From assembly GCA_025200525.1 (NCBI GenBank), contig CM045760.1, positions 48,875,932-48,939,931 of the forward strand: DNA of 64,000 nt, in the 5' to 3' direction. How positions within the stretch are numbered: position 1 is the first letter of the stretch; every line of letters starts with the position of its first letter. The notes under the pieces were generated by a model. The model had not been told where the DNA came from, searched no databases, and saw only the letters and a list, made by a program, of their open reading frames with translations. This stretch comes from Camellia lanceoleosa (taxonomy: Eukaryota > Streptophyta > Magnoliopsida > Ericales > Theaceae). Both the position numbers and the translations under genes were made by a program. Positions 33,502 to 45,948 of the stretch are shown here, in pieces.

Positions 33502-36500
33502 TATAGACACCCCATTTTTGACCGACCTTAAGACTCAGACGTCACCAATTGAGTGCTTGGTGATGTTGCATATCGTGCTCGTCCAGAGGTTTCAGAGTCT
33601 CGGCCGTGAGCCTTGCCTCCGGACTTCCGGGCTTTTTTGTGCTTTGCCTCAGTTTGCGAACCAGGCTCGGTTTTCTCTGTTTCACTTCCCAAAGGGAGGG
33701 AGAGGTCTCGTAGATCATCTCTCAGTGGCCGTGGGCTACATTTCGTGGTCGTAGGCCATTTTGCCCATTTCGGAGCCCAGTTTTCGATTTTCGGAGCCGT
33801 CAGGCCGAGTGCCTCGGTTCGGGACCGCCTAACCACCTCTGTTTGCTCCGGTTTTTGGCATGCATCTTATTTACTCCCTTTTGAGTGACACTGAGGTCCG
33901 AGAGACCAACTTCGTGGTCGAACACTACTCCCGGTGCCTAACAGTCGGTTTTCGGGGCCCCGGGCTGCGCGTTTCGGCCCCCGAACCTTCATTTTGCATC
34001 GGTTTGCGTTCATTTGTGGCAGGGACCTCTGTTTCATCACCAGGAAGGTCATAGAAGGGTGGGAGGCCAGTAATTGTTTCAGCAACCAGTTATATTCCTT
34101 CATCGCCCTCCGTCGCCCGTTTTCTCTCACTTCAAAGCCAATGTTAACCACCCTTGGGCCATTTTCTTCAACCCTAACGCCCATATTTGTGTTGTACACA
34201 CCTGGGAGGCCACCAATATTTGGTGGCCGGCCAGTAATTGTGTTTGAACCTTTTGAACCCCTTTGAAAAGTGGGTTGTTCTCTCTCTTGGTTCACTGTTT
34301 CTAGTTTTTGACCACATGGCTGTGTTGAGCACACATGGGAGGCCACCAATCTGTGGTGGCCGGCCACTAATGCCACTTGACCCTTTTGACCCTTGGTCGG
34401 CCACCGCATTCCTTGCACCCTGTTCAGTCTAAATATGCATCTCTTTTCCCCCCAGATTTTGTATCCGGGGGGCCATTTTTTTGGGGAGAAACTTGAATTC
34501 ATTTCCCCCCCATTTTTCCCCCCTTTTCTCCCTCTCTTTGGCCTATATAAGCAGCCTCCCAGCTGTGTTTGAAGGGTTAGAAAAATTGGCCTTGAGCTCT
34601 TGTATTGAAGCTCTCTCTCCCTTTACACTTCAAGCATCCAAACCATCCAAGGCCTACACCCTTTCTACACCACCACCTAGCACCACACCATCACCTCCAT
34701 TCCAGCCACTTGGAGCAGCTTTCCAGAGCCTGAGAAGCACCATTTCTTGTGCCAAGAAGCTGTCCAAGACTAGTCTACAAGGGTGAGTATATTTCTCCTC
34801 CTTTTGGTCCTATTCTTGCTCAATACATTAGCCATACTTTCTTGCATATTTGAGCTCCGGCCCTAACTGAAAATGGCATTTTTTTGAGCTCTATTTTATG
34901 TTTGTTTAAGGGCCTCTCACTGTTTGAGGCCTCCTTATTGCACTTGCTTCATTACCTCTCTTGTATGCCTATTTCTTGTGTAGTATTTTTGGCCTATATG
35001 TAAATAGTTTTGAGGCATGTTGTGAACTGTAAAGTAGCTCATTTTCAACATTGTTGAAGGGTTCATCACTGTTTGGGGCCCCCTTTTGTCACTTGCCTTT
35101 GTATCCCTCTTTTGGCCCCATTTTTGCATGATTTGTTAGCCTCTTGTGCTTCTGCTTTTGGACTCTGGTCCAAACTACAAATGACCTTATTTTGACCCTC
35201 TCTTCATGTTTTATTAAGGGTATTTTGTTGTTTGAAGCATCCTTTTTATACTTTGTGTTATAGCTCTCTTTTTGGCCTTATCTTGCATAGTATTTTGAGC
35301 ATGCTTGTACACTGTTTTGGGTTTGACCATAAACTGTAAAAGGTCATATTTTAGGTCCCTCTTCAACTTTGTTGAAGGACCTTCATCTTTTTGGGGCCAG
35401 CATGCATTACTTGCTTCTTTGTCCTCTTTTAGGCCCACTTTTTGCATGAGAGTTTTTCCATATTTGTGTCTGTTTTTGTGGCTTGTGGTAAACTGTAAAA
35501 CATCATATTTTGGGCCCCTCTTCAACATTGTAGAAGGGCCCTTCTCTGTTTAGAGTCAGAAGCTTGCACTTGCTTCATTATCTTGCTTTCGGGACCATTT
35601 TTGCATGCTAGTTTAGCCCCATTTGCGTTCGCTTTTTGGCCTTGCTTAGAACTGTAAAGATGCTTATTTTTGGGCTGTCTTGATTCTGTCTTCACATTCC
35701 ATGTTCAAATAATGCATGCATTGCATAGTTATAGGTCATTCGGTATGCCTAATTTCATGTTTCGGGACCTATTCCATGCATCGGATGTCATTTTGTCATC
35801 TTTCGGGGCTGTTTTGCATCATTTATTGCCTCTGAAAAATTGCATGATAGTATGCCATATTCCATGTTTTGCCATATCTTGTTAGAGTGGCATTTCGTGC
35901 CTTAGGATCGGTCATCGGTTTGCGTGCACGTGTGCACGCATTTCGAGTGTCTCATTTTCATCTAATGGCCTCTTATGTGAGTGTGGCTGAGGTCCACTCA
36001 TGTTGGTGTAAGTCCATTATACATTGTGTATGCCATTTCATTCCATAGCATTGTGTATGCTAGGCTGTATGTTAGCGCATTGCGTATGCCATGTTACCTC
36101 GTGCATCGTGTATGCCATTTCATAGCATTATGCATGTTAGGTTGTATCTTAGTTGCATTTCATGCATATCATGCATATTGCATTGTGTTCGGGATAGGAG
36201 TTAGCCCAAGCACGGGAAACGAGGGGCGTTCCGTACTCCGAGTGACGGAACGTGTCTCAATTCCCTAGTCACCGACACTCCGGATTATCCATGATGGAGT
36301 TAGGTCTTGTTATGTTTTCATGTGCATTTCATTTCATATTGAATTGTGCAATTCGACTCCTCGGCCATCATGTATCGAGATGCGTGATTGATGGCACGAG
36401 GATCGAGGCATGCATACATTTGTGAAAATACATTGACATGCCCCTTTCCTGCTCTCTGTTGCAGCAAATCAAGAATCAGCAGTCTTCCGAGGCTTAGCGC

Positions 36501-37827
36501 GCTTTTCAAAAACTATTGCAAAACAGAGGCTAATTGGGGCATCACAGTGGATTTCTACGCGAAGGCAACCCGGACATGCATCATTCATCATCTGAAGAAG
36601 AGTCAAAACAGTCCCTGGCTTGCATGCCAGTTTATTATTTTTCTTAGTTAATTTGTTAATTAATTAGAGATTTGTACATATTTGAACTGTATTATTCGGA
36701 CTGCATTATTTGGACTGTACTATTTATTCGGACCCTCTGCGCGAGGGCAATGTTGTAATAAGTGTGCGTGAATGTAATGTATGTCTTCCAACCCCACGTC
36801 TTTCTTCCCTTTTATTTACCAGCTTATGATGGTTAGATTAGGGCATGTTTCAATTAGCATACAGTATGATAGCATGTTTGTATTCATTCATCTGTCTTGC
36901 ATGCACCGGGCTCGGCGCATCATACTAACTGCATTTGTATTTCAATTCCAAGCTGAATACTTGTTAGTTGTAGCATTTCATATGCCATGTTTAGAATAGC
37001 CGAGCCTGCTATAGTTGCATTTTGCATGTGTTGCATTAGGCATTTCTGTATAATTAGGAATATGCATGGATTTCTAATTAGCTTCTGTTTTGACTTGGAG
37101 TACTAGGTGAGTTTTATGCTTTAGCATCCTTGCATGCGTGTGAGTGACTGCCATGAATGGCATGCTTACCATGAGGCTAACTGCTTATGTGATATAACTG
37201 CCTTGAATGCTTGTGGATGGAGGTTGGGTCATTTAGATTGGAACAATTCATCAAATGTTTGTTTTAAGCCCACTAGATAGTGGCAAAATCATGTTTTTCT
37301 AAGCCCACCAGAGGGTGGCAAAATCCGCATTTTAAGCCTACTTGCGAGTAGCAAACCATTTTCACACACAAACATGAAGTGTTTTGTCCCAATTCAGACG
37401 ACTCAGTCTATACTTGTATGCTGTGCACATCACATAGTAACCTAGGCTAATAACCGGAATAAGAATACACAATGTTTTCAAAAATAGATATCATGGTTAG
37501 TAGAGGCCGATCTTTGATTGGGCAAGCGGAGGTGCTCACGAAGTGACCTTCCCCAATCGTACCCAAGTTCCCGAGCCGAGGCAACTTTGGTGATGACGGA
37601 CACGTGGCCTTAGGCAAATGAGTCAGGGTTTCCTAAATTTCCCAAAAATAAAATATTTAGGTGACGACTCTGTATATGGCAAAGCAGTCCATGTTTGGTA
37701 CTTCTTTCAAAAAAATATGTTTTCTCAAAACAATTTGCCGGATTTGGACTCTTTGGTTCCAGATTAAGAACCGCGACAACAAATCGAGTCCGAGCTGTAG
37801 CGAGGTCCCCCCGCGGGCTTGTCTATA
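33502..37827 (+). repeat. Solo LTR C (4326 bp), B superfamily, diverged subfamily
   Basis: Starts TATAGACACC and ends TGTCTATA, with GTGGC on both sides, and has no internal coding region. The first 400 bases and the last 1.5 kb align with the B LTRs ('ttaagactcagacgtc...', 'ggtgatgacggacacgtggcct'), but the middle (34300-35700) is different: a pyrimidine-rich strip before a CTATATAAGC box (34543) and no AAGCTT cluster. It has its own palindromic site GGCCACCAA-TAT-TTGGTGGCC (34208-34228). Splice sites match at 34783 and 36464. It arose by recombination between the LTRs of a full element. Confidence 0.9.
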
Positions 37828-37832
37828 GTGGC
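37828..37832. other. Target duplication GTGGC, right of solo LTR C
   Basis: Exact copy of 33497-33501. After removing the LTR and one copy, the PMD exon 4 frame is restored in length. Confidence 0.85.
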
Positions 37833-39489
37833 GAGTCAGGGTCTCTGACGTATGGGTGACCAGGCACTAGGGGCTCCAATGGAATCGGGTAATGTGACCC
37901 GTATCGCCATCCGATCAACTCGGTCGGCAGATCTGGTCACCCGGTGTGATGATAAGTCGGAGGAATCGGAGGAACCAGTCCAGTACCACCTCTCGATGTG
38001 CCGGCCTTGCTGGTCGAAGCAACATCTGTAGCTCGGGCTCGACTCGATGATGGCATGTCAGCAGACCTCCTCCTGGGAGTGTGGACACCTGTCAATAGGG
38101 GCATCAAGTATGTATGACGATAGGTCGCGTACTCCCCCTCCTCCAAATGCAGAACTACATCAGTGCCCAGCATAGCCAAATCAACCTCCTAGGGGATACT
38201 CTGCTCGGGATAGCCCATCGTCTGGCGCATGAAGCGGTCCTCCAGAAACCAGGCCCTGCCAACCGGCCCCTCAAATAAGATCCTGTACCGAGAGGCGCCC
38301 CATGCCCTAGCAAATTGAAATCGGGTATCTTCACCCAAGGGCACCCAAGGCTGCCATGTGATCTGCGGATAACAAATGCATAAGCCGATTAGAAATCGTA
38401 AATGTGCAAGATGAATCAAAGGTGAAAACATGAAAAACTGAGAGTTCTGAATTACCTCGGTCATCCGCACTGTATCAAAAAACTACCGTAGGTAGGGCAG
38501 AGACTCCCGGGCTCTCGGCCGGTACTGGCCCTCGAATATGAGCGAGTAAGGAATCACAAGAGGTGCCTCCACCTCGAGCTCTGGGGCTAGCGTTGGAAAG
38601 TACACGGAAACCCATAGCTGTGGAAAACAAGACAATAGCCGTTAGAATACAAAATGCTGAGTGCAGAATGTGAATGCAGAATGCTGAGAGCGGAGTGTAA
38701 AGTACAGAACGTAAAGTGTGCCGTGTGTGCAGTGTACAGATAATTAAAAGCAGAAATGTAAATCAAGAGGGCAGAAAGTACCTCCCAGGCTCTCCAATAG
38801 CCGCCGACTATGTTTCCCCTCCCGCGGGAGGTCACACTCATGTAACAATAAAGGGTAGCAAGGCCAGCGCCACCCCAGTCGTACTGACTAACCTGTGATA
38901 GGTCTACTAGAGCACTGAGAAAATATAGCCTAACTGTGTTCCCCCTGTCGGAGAACAAAGTAGTCCCGAAGAGGAACATCAAAAACCCTCGAGCATACTG
39001 CTCTGTCTCCTCGAGAGTCCCGGGCGTAGTCCCCCTGTAATGTGCGGAAAACCAAGTATACCTGACCCTGCCTGATGATCTGTCGGTCGGTGGACGGGCT
39101 CCAAGCAAGTAAATCCAAGCTGTCTCCCACTCACCCATATCTGCATCGTATGGGACCGGTCGGCCGGCCACGTCAAGACTAGTCAACAGGGCGAAGTCAA
39201 ACGGGGTCATCGTCATGTCCCCGGCAGCTGAAAAGTGGAATGAGTTGGTGGTGTCCCACCATCTCTCCACGAGTGCCCCCATCAGCGTCCTGCTCGCAGG
39301 GTAGCAAGATATCCCCGCGTAGAACGGTTCGAACCCTGCCTCATCAACCAGATCACGAACGGCCTCTGGGAGCTCTGCGTACCACTCCCTGGCGACGATC
39401 GAGCCGTAGCCTTGTGTAACACGGGAAGATACCTGCATTCAGAATGAACACATGTATTCAGTTTCAAAATGAAAGTATGAACTATGTGC

Positions 39490-40395
39490 AAACCAAATCA
39501 GATACAATGTTGTGGACTGCATATTCAGTATGAGCTGTGTGTTCAGAATTGAAGTGTGTGAGCTGCGTGTTCAACATAAAGTATATGAGCTGTGTGTTCA
39601 GAATTGAAGTGAATGAGCTGCGTGTTCATCAGTAAAGCATATGAGCTGTATGTTCAGAATTGAAGTGAATGAGCTGCGTGTTCATCAGTAAAGTATATGA
39701 GCTGTGTGTTTAGAATTGAAGTGTGTGAGCTGCGTGTTCAACATAAAGTATATGAGCTGTGTGTTCAGAATTGAAGTGTGTGAGCTGTGTGTTCAACGTA
39801 AAGTATATGAGCTGTGTGTTCAGAATTGAAGTGTGTGAGTTGTATGTTCAACATAAAGTATATGAGTTGTGTGCTCAGAATTGAAGTGTGTAGGCTGCGT
39901 GTTCAGATTTCAGAAAAATGTGGACTGTGTGTTCACCTTAAAAGTTTGGGCTGTGTGTTCATATTTCAGAAAAACAATGGGCTGTGTGTTCACCTCAAAA
40001 GTTTAAGCTGCGTGTTCAACTTTCAAAACCGTGGGCTATGTGTTCACCATCAAAAGTTTGAGCTGTGTGTTCAGATTTCAAAACAGTGGGCCGTGTGTTC
40101 ATCATCAAAACAGTGGGCTACGTGTTCAGATTTCAAAAACTGTGGGCTGTGTGTTCACCTCGAGAGTTTGGGCTGCGTGTTCAGCTTTCAAAAACTATGG
40201 GCTGTGTGTTTATAATCAAGAGTTTGGGCTGCGTGTTCAAATTTCAAAACCGTGGGCTGTGTGTTCACCATCAAGAGTTTGGGCTGCGTGTTCAAATTTC
40301 AGAAAATGTGGGCTGTGTGTTCATAATCAAGAGTTTGGGGCAGCGTGTTCAACTTTAAAAAACTGTGGGCTGCGTGTTCACGATAAAAAGTATGA
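39490..40395. repeat. Minisatellite in PMD intron 1, unit about 52-55 bp
   Basis: The first part alternates 'gagctgtgtgttcagaattgaagtg' and 'gagctgcgtgttcaacataaagtat'. The second part (39900-40395) alternates 'gtttgggctgcgtgttcaaatttc' and 'gtgggctgtgtgttcacc'. A short continuation survives beyond solo LTR D (45097-45190), so the LTR entered the array. Several plus-strand frames stay open across it with Cys/Val/Phe-rich repeats; these are by-products of the repeat. Confidence 0.85.
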
Positions 40396-40400
40396 GCTGT

Positions 40401-43400
40401 TTTAGACATCCCTAAACATCCCGGGAGGGAATCCCGTTTTGTTCATTGGGCTCACTACAGTTCAGGACTCAATGTCACGGTCCTGTATCTAATCTCGCAG
40501 AGTGCAATGCAAGACCGATGAATCATCAAAGAGTCCAAATCCGGCAAATCGTTTTTAAAAAACAGATTTTTAGAAAGAAGTGCCAAACATGGACCGCTTA
40601 GCCAGATATAGAGTCACTACCTAAATATTTATTTTTAGGGAATTTAGGAAACCCTGACTCGTGCCTAAGGCCACGTGTCCGTCATCACCAAAGTTGCCTC
40701 GGCTCGGGAACTTGGGTACGATTGGGAAAGGTCACTTCGTGAGCACCCCCGCTCGCTCGATCAAAGATCGGTCTCTACTAACCATGATATCGAGTTTTGA
40801 GAATATTATGCATTCTTATTTCGGTTATTAGCCTAGAATTACTATATGATGCGCACAGTATACAAGTATAAACTGGATCACCTGAACTGGAACAACATAT
40901 CTCATGTTTGTTTATTTTGAAAATGGTTTGATGGTGCTACCCGCAAGTAGGCTAAGACGTGTATTTGCCACCCTCAGGTGGGTTTTAGAAAACACGATGA
41001 TTTGCCACTCTCAAGTGGGCTTAAAACTCACAGTTAATGCATTATTCCAATTCAGATAATCCAACCTTCACCCACAGGCATTCAGGCAGGTATATCACAT
41101 AAACAGTTAGCCTCATGGTAAGCATGCTATCATGGCAGTCACTCACACACATGCAAGGATGCTAAAGCATAAGCACTTACCGAGTATTCCAAGCCAAAAC
41201 AGAAGCTATGTTAGAAATCAATGCATGATGCTAACTATACAGAAATGCCTAATGCAACACAGGCATGAATGCAACTAAGATAGGTTCGGCTATTCTAAAC
41301 ATGGCATATGAAATGCAACAAATAACATGTATTCAACTCGGAATTGAAATACAATACAGTTAGTATGATGCGCCGAGCCCGGTGCATGCAAGACAGAATG
41401 AATGCAAACATGCGAGCATAAGTATGCTAATTGAAACGTGCCCTAAACTAACCATCATAAGCTGATAAATAAAAGGGAGAAAGACATGGGGTTGGAAGAC
41501 ATACATCACACACATGCACACTTATTACAATTGTACCCTCGCTCGGAGGGTCTGAATAAATAATACAGTCCGAATAAATAATTAAATATTACAAAACCCT
41601 AATTAATTAACAAATTAACTAGGAAAGCAAGTAAATTAGCATGCAAGCTATCAAATGGACTGCCTCAGCTCTGTTCTGAATGATGAAAGATGCATGCTCG
41701 AGTCGCCTCGTCGGAAAATTCCTCGCGATGCCTTGATTTGCCTCTGTTTGCAATTAATCCCGGGATGCTGTGCAAAGCTCTAAAAGGCTGCTGATTTTTG
41801 GTTTGCTGCAACAGAGAGTAAGAAAGGAGCATGGCAAAGTATTTTCACATATGTATGCACACCTCGATCCTCGTGCCACCAATCACGCATCTCGATGCAT
41901 GATGGCCGAGGAGTCAAATTGCACGACTCGATGTGATATGAATGCACATATAAACACAATAAGGCCTAAACTCCATCATGGGTAATTCGGAGTGTCGGCA
42001 ATTGGGAATTGAGACACATTTCGTCACTTGGAGTACGAAACGTCCCTCATTTCCCGTGTTTGGGCTAACTCCTATCCCAAACACAATGCAATGAGATAGC
42101 ATACACAATACGACTAACATGCAATCTAGCATACGCAATGCTATGGACTAAAATGGCATGCACAATGCTCTAACATGCAACCTAGCATACGCAATGCTAT
42201 GGATTAAAATGGCATACACAATGCAAGATGGACTTACACCAATATGAGTGGACCTCAGTCATACTCACATCAGTGGCCATATGATGAAAATGAGACAACC
42301 GAAATACATGCAAACATCCTCGAATGCAATGGATTGATCCTAAGGCACAACATGCAACTCTAACAAGGCATGGCAAGGAATGAAATATGGCATAGGATGG
42401 CGCATGATACAGCTCTGAAATGGCATAAAATATGGTCCCGAAACATGCAAATATAGCACACAATGCAAGCTAGGGGGCCCGGGTACCGAAACTAGTGAAG
42501 TGCGTTACACTAGAGGTACCCAAAGCAATGCACCAAAGGCAAAACCAACCCCAAATAGACCCTAGGCAGGTCTGAAACAGTGGGGAAATGGTCTAAAATG
42601 ATGGCTCGAAATACAACGAAATGGAGCTCATTCAATGGTCCGAAAACAAGTCATACAAGTCCGACTCTCAAACACATTTAAAGAGTACAAAACATGGCAA
42701 TATGGAATTCAAAAAAGCTCTGAAATATGATGTATAATGAGCCCAAAACATGAACACACCTCAGTATATGCATGGAATGAACCTCAAAACTCAAAGTTAA
42801 GCATGGGTATTGAACTACAAGCATGCAAAACCAACATCATTCAACCATGAGACCCAAAAACAGAGCTAGGGCAGTCCAAAATAAGCACAATATCAGTTTA
42901 AGGCATGGCCAAAAAGTGTTAAAATCAAGGGTCAACAAAGCATGCAAAGAAAGCTAGTGAACCATGAGTTACACTACAACTATATGGAGCATATGAAGGC
43001 TCACCAAACTAGCCAAAAAAAAAGTATTCCATGCCAAAATATGCCCAAATAACTACTGAAACTTAGTCAATGCATGCAAGAATGATGGGCTCCTTTGAAA
43101 GGCCAATAAGGGGGTTGTTCTACACATGCATGATGGACACACACAATGGCAAAACCACCTCTGGACAGAGGTTCTGAGGATCCTAAAACCCACTAAAAAG
43201 AGCCTGAAATGGGTCTAGGAAACATTCAAATAAAGGCCCCTTTGAAAGGCCTTGAATGGGATTGTTCTACATATGCATCAAAGACACAAAATATGGCCAA
43301 AAGGGCTCTGGACAGAGTCAAGGCAGACCTTGAAACTCACAAATAATGGCTTGAAACAAGACTTCTCAACATGCAAAATGGAGCTCCTTTGGAAGGCCAA

Positions 43401-45091
43401 CAAAGCTAGTAAAGAGAACAAGGGGTGAGAGGGTCACCCCTCTCTGATTTTAGGGCTCAAAAATACATCTAAGCCACTGAAAATCCACTGGATTTTAGTG
43501 GCTAAAAGGCCAAACCAAGGCCAATGCAAATGCTCAAATGCATGGCTTGAAGCATGAGGAAATGAAGCATGAAAGGGGGGTAGATGACCCCAAAAAGAAA
43601 AGAGTCCTTAAACAAACATGTTTAGAAGATCAAAACAAGACTTTTCCCAGTTTATGTCGAAACCCAAAAATGCTTGCAAATAGGGCTAAGTTATGAAGCA
43701 AAATAATGCAAAAATTGGGGAGATAATGACTTGCCCTTGTAGCACAGCAATGCAGTAAGTTCTGGACCAAGAAGGTGAGCCTTCAACCTTTGAAAAACAA
43801 CTCCAAGGTGATTGAATGGATAGTGAAGGTGGTAGGCTATGAGGTGTAGTGTAAATGGCCAAGAATATTAGGGTTTGGAGCTTGAAGAAGAGAGCTATGG
43901 AGGGTGGGGTGTATCTATCTCAGCCAAATGTTTCTAACCCTTGCAAATGGAGAGGGAAGGTTTGTTTTATAGAGGAAGAGAACCAAGGCTTCTTGGAGAA
44001 GCCTCAAGAAAGGGTCAAAGCTTCTCAAAGAAGCTTAACCAAAAGGGTCAAGCTTCTTGAAGAAGCTAGACCAAAGGGGTCAAGCTTCCTCAAGAAGCTT
44101 GACAAAAGGGTCAAGCTTCTCCTTGAAGCTAAGCAAAAGGATCAAATCTTCCTTAAGAAGACAAACAAAGGGGCAAAAAACTCGGAGGAAGGGTCAAGTG
44201 CTTCACAGCTGGCACAGCTGTGTTGCACTCAGGAAGGCCAAAAAGGAGATGGTTGGCCGACCAGTTCAAGTGGTCAGCCGACCACTTGCCCTGGTCAGCC
44301 GACCAGGGTTCAAAAGGGTCAAGGTGCAAAGCTAGTCAGCCATACCAGAAAGGTGGCCTCCCAGATGAGTAGAATACAGCTATATGGTGAGAGACCAGAA
44401 AATGTGACCCAAGAGAGAGGAAAACCAGCTTTCTAGCAAGGTTCAAAAGGGTCAAGAAGAAATACTGGTCGGCCTACCCATATTGGTGGCCTCCTAGATG
44501 AATACAACACAATGGTGGTATAGGAGACCCGAAATTGTGGCTCAAAAGTGAGGGAGACCACCCCCCCGTCAAGAAAACTGGCTGGAAGAGAAAGAAATAG
44601 TCTCCAAAAGAATTGCTGGTCTCCCACCCTCCTACCACCTTCCAAATAATGAAAATAGGGTCCATGCCAAGAATGAACCCACACCGATGCAAAACGAAGG
44701 TTCGGGGGCCAAAACGCGCAGCCAGGTGCCTTGAAAACATGCTGTTAAGCACCGGAGGTGGTTAAGCGGTCCCGAACCGAGACGCACGACCGACGGCTCC
44801 GAAAATCGAAAACTAGTCTCCAGACGAGAATAGTGGCCTACGACCACGAAACGTAGCCTACGGCCACTGAGAGATGGTCTACGAGACCTCTCCCTCCCTT
44901 TGGGAAGAGAAAACAGAGAAAACAGGACCTAGTTCGCAAACCGAAGCAAAGCACGAAAAGGCCCCAAAGTCCGGAGGCAAGGCTCGCAGCTGAGACTCTG
45001 AAACCTCAAAACGAGCACAATATGCATCATCACCGAGCGCTCAACCGGTGACGTCTGAGTCTTAAGGTCGGTCAAAAATAGGGTGTCTACA
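40401..45091 (-). repeat. Solo LTR D (4691 bp), B family, reverse orientation
   Basis: On the minus strand it begins TGTAGACACCC (45091) and ends GATGTCTAAA (40401), flanked by GCTGT at 40396-40400 and 45092-45096. It aligns along its whole length with the B LTRs, including the palindromic sites (44270-44310: CAAGTGGTC-AGCC-GACCACTTG type with one mismatch), the AAGCTT cluster, a TATA box (43972-43965) and the splice pair (43734 with GC donor; 41806). There is no internal region, so it is a solo LTR. It sits in intron 1 of the PMD gene. Confidence 0.92.
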
Positions 45092-45878
45092 GCTGTGTGC
45101 TCAGAATTTCAGATGCTTGAGGTGTGTGTTCCAAAATGCAAACAGAATGCCATGTTATAGACTAAGCATTCAGAATAAGTTGTGTGCCAAAGTGGACCGG
45201 ATGGCGTGCGCAAATGTGTTCAGAACAAGCGGATAAGCATACATAGCGAAAGCAGGAAATGTGCAAGAAATGCAGAATAAATTACAAAAAATGTAAAAAT
45301 AAAGTACGTACCTCTCGTGCCTGGTGAAAGAGGTGGGACTCTGGCTCCCGAATAAAGAAATCAAGGTGCCCAAATGATCAAAGTCGGTGAAATGGTAGAA
45401 AACACTCAAGAGAAGGATGTGCTCCAGAGGGTCGTACCTCTCGGGATCAGAGGGGCGGATCCTCGGAGGCAATGACATAATGTCTGGCTCATCCCCAGCG
45501 CCTAGAGGACCTCCACTGTGAGGGAAATAACCCGCCATTTCAAGAAATCTGCAAAAATGAGCAAAATGAGCCAAAATTGGAAAAAGTCAACAAAAGTCAA
45601 CTCTCGGGAAATGAAAAAGTCAACAAAAGTCAACTCCCGAGAAGATGTTCCAAATGTCGAGACAAACTTACCTCAAGTGGTGAAAATAGAGAAAGAAACT
45701 CCGAAATCAAATTTTAATCGGTCCAAAGTGAAGAAAACTGAAAGATTTCACAAAATAACTTTGCGTGGGGCGTTGGAAAACGCGTATAAAGAGCAGATCT
45801 GAGAGAAAAAATGGTCTAGGAAGAAAAGAGAGCTAGTTTCGGATCTGAAGTTGTGAGGAAAAGTGAGTTAGACATGTG

Positions 45879-45888
45879 TATTTAAAGA
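45879..45888 (-). promoter_or_regulatory. TATA-like box of the antisense PMD gene
   Basis: The minus strand reads CTTTAAATAC, about 340 bases before the ATG at 45538 and 39 bases downstream of the palindrome at 45927-45948. Weaker than the box of the DUF7745-like gene. Confidence 0.4.
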
Positions 45889-45926
45889 AACAAGTGCAAA
45901 AGGACAAAAATGCCCCTGTTTTTGGC

Positions 45927-45948
45927 AAGGTGGTCGGCCGACCACCTT
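45927..45948. promoter_or_regulatory. Perfect 22-bp palindrome around GGTCGGCCGACC
   Basis: The core GGTGGTCGGCCGACCACC is extended by two A/T pairs on each side. It is followed by 'ttttctggtaggccgacca', as at 32017-32060, so the two antisense genes share an upstream module. Further half-sites ('ggtcggtggcc') follow to about 46015. Confidence 0.6.

Larger units (their letters stand above)
32822..45538 (-). pseudogene. Antisense plant mobile domain (PMD, MAIN/MAIL1-like) gene of element B, six exons
   Basis: Exons read on the minus strand: 45538 to about 45308, 39432-38782, 38617-38456, 38362-33495 (interrupted by solo LTR C), about 33414-33340 and 33109-32822. All but the fifth have clear GT...AG limits, and exons 2, 3 and 4 are each a multiple of three once LTR C and one GTGGC are removed. 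Exon 2 holds the PMD core: 'VDEAGFEPFYAG', 'ALVERWWDTTNSFHF', 'GDMTMTPFDFALLTSLDVAG', 'WFSAHYRG', then 'LYCYMSV'. Exon 3 and exon 4 contain the distal PMD part ('IPYSLIFEGQYRP', 'WQPWVPLGED', 'FEGPVGRAWFLEDRFMRQ'). Exon 6 is an acidic Ser/Glu/Asp-rich tail. Stops: TAG at 38485 and 38191, TGA at 37939 and TAG near 33096, each explained by C-to-T change. Intron 1 holds a minisatellite and solo LTR D. PMD proteins of plants act in nuclear silencing and cell maintenance; a role for element-borne copies is inference. Confidence 0.75.

Noticed and set aside
39814..40405. Cys/Val/Phe-rich repeat protein frames on the plus strand
   Set aside because: Produced by the 52-55-bp minisatellite; several frames are open at once and no start context or homologue is seen.
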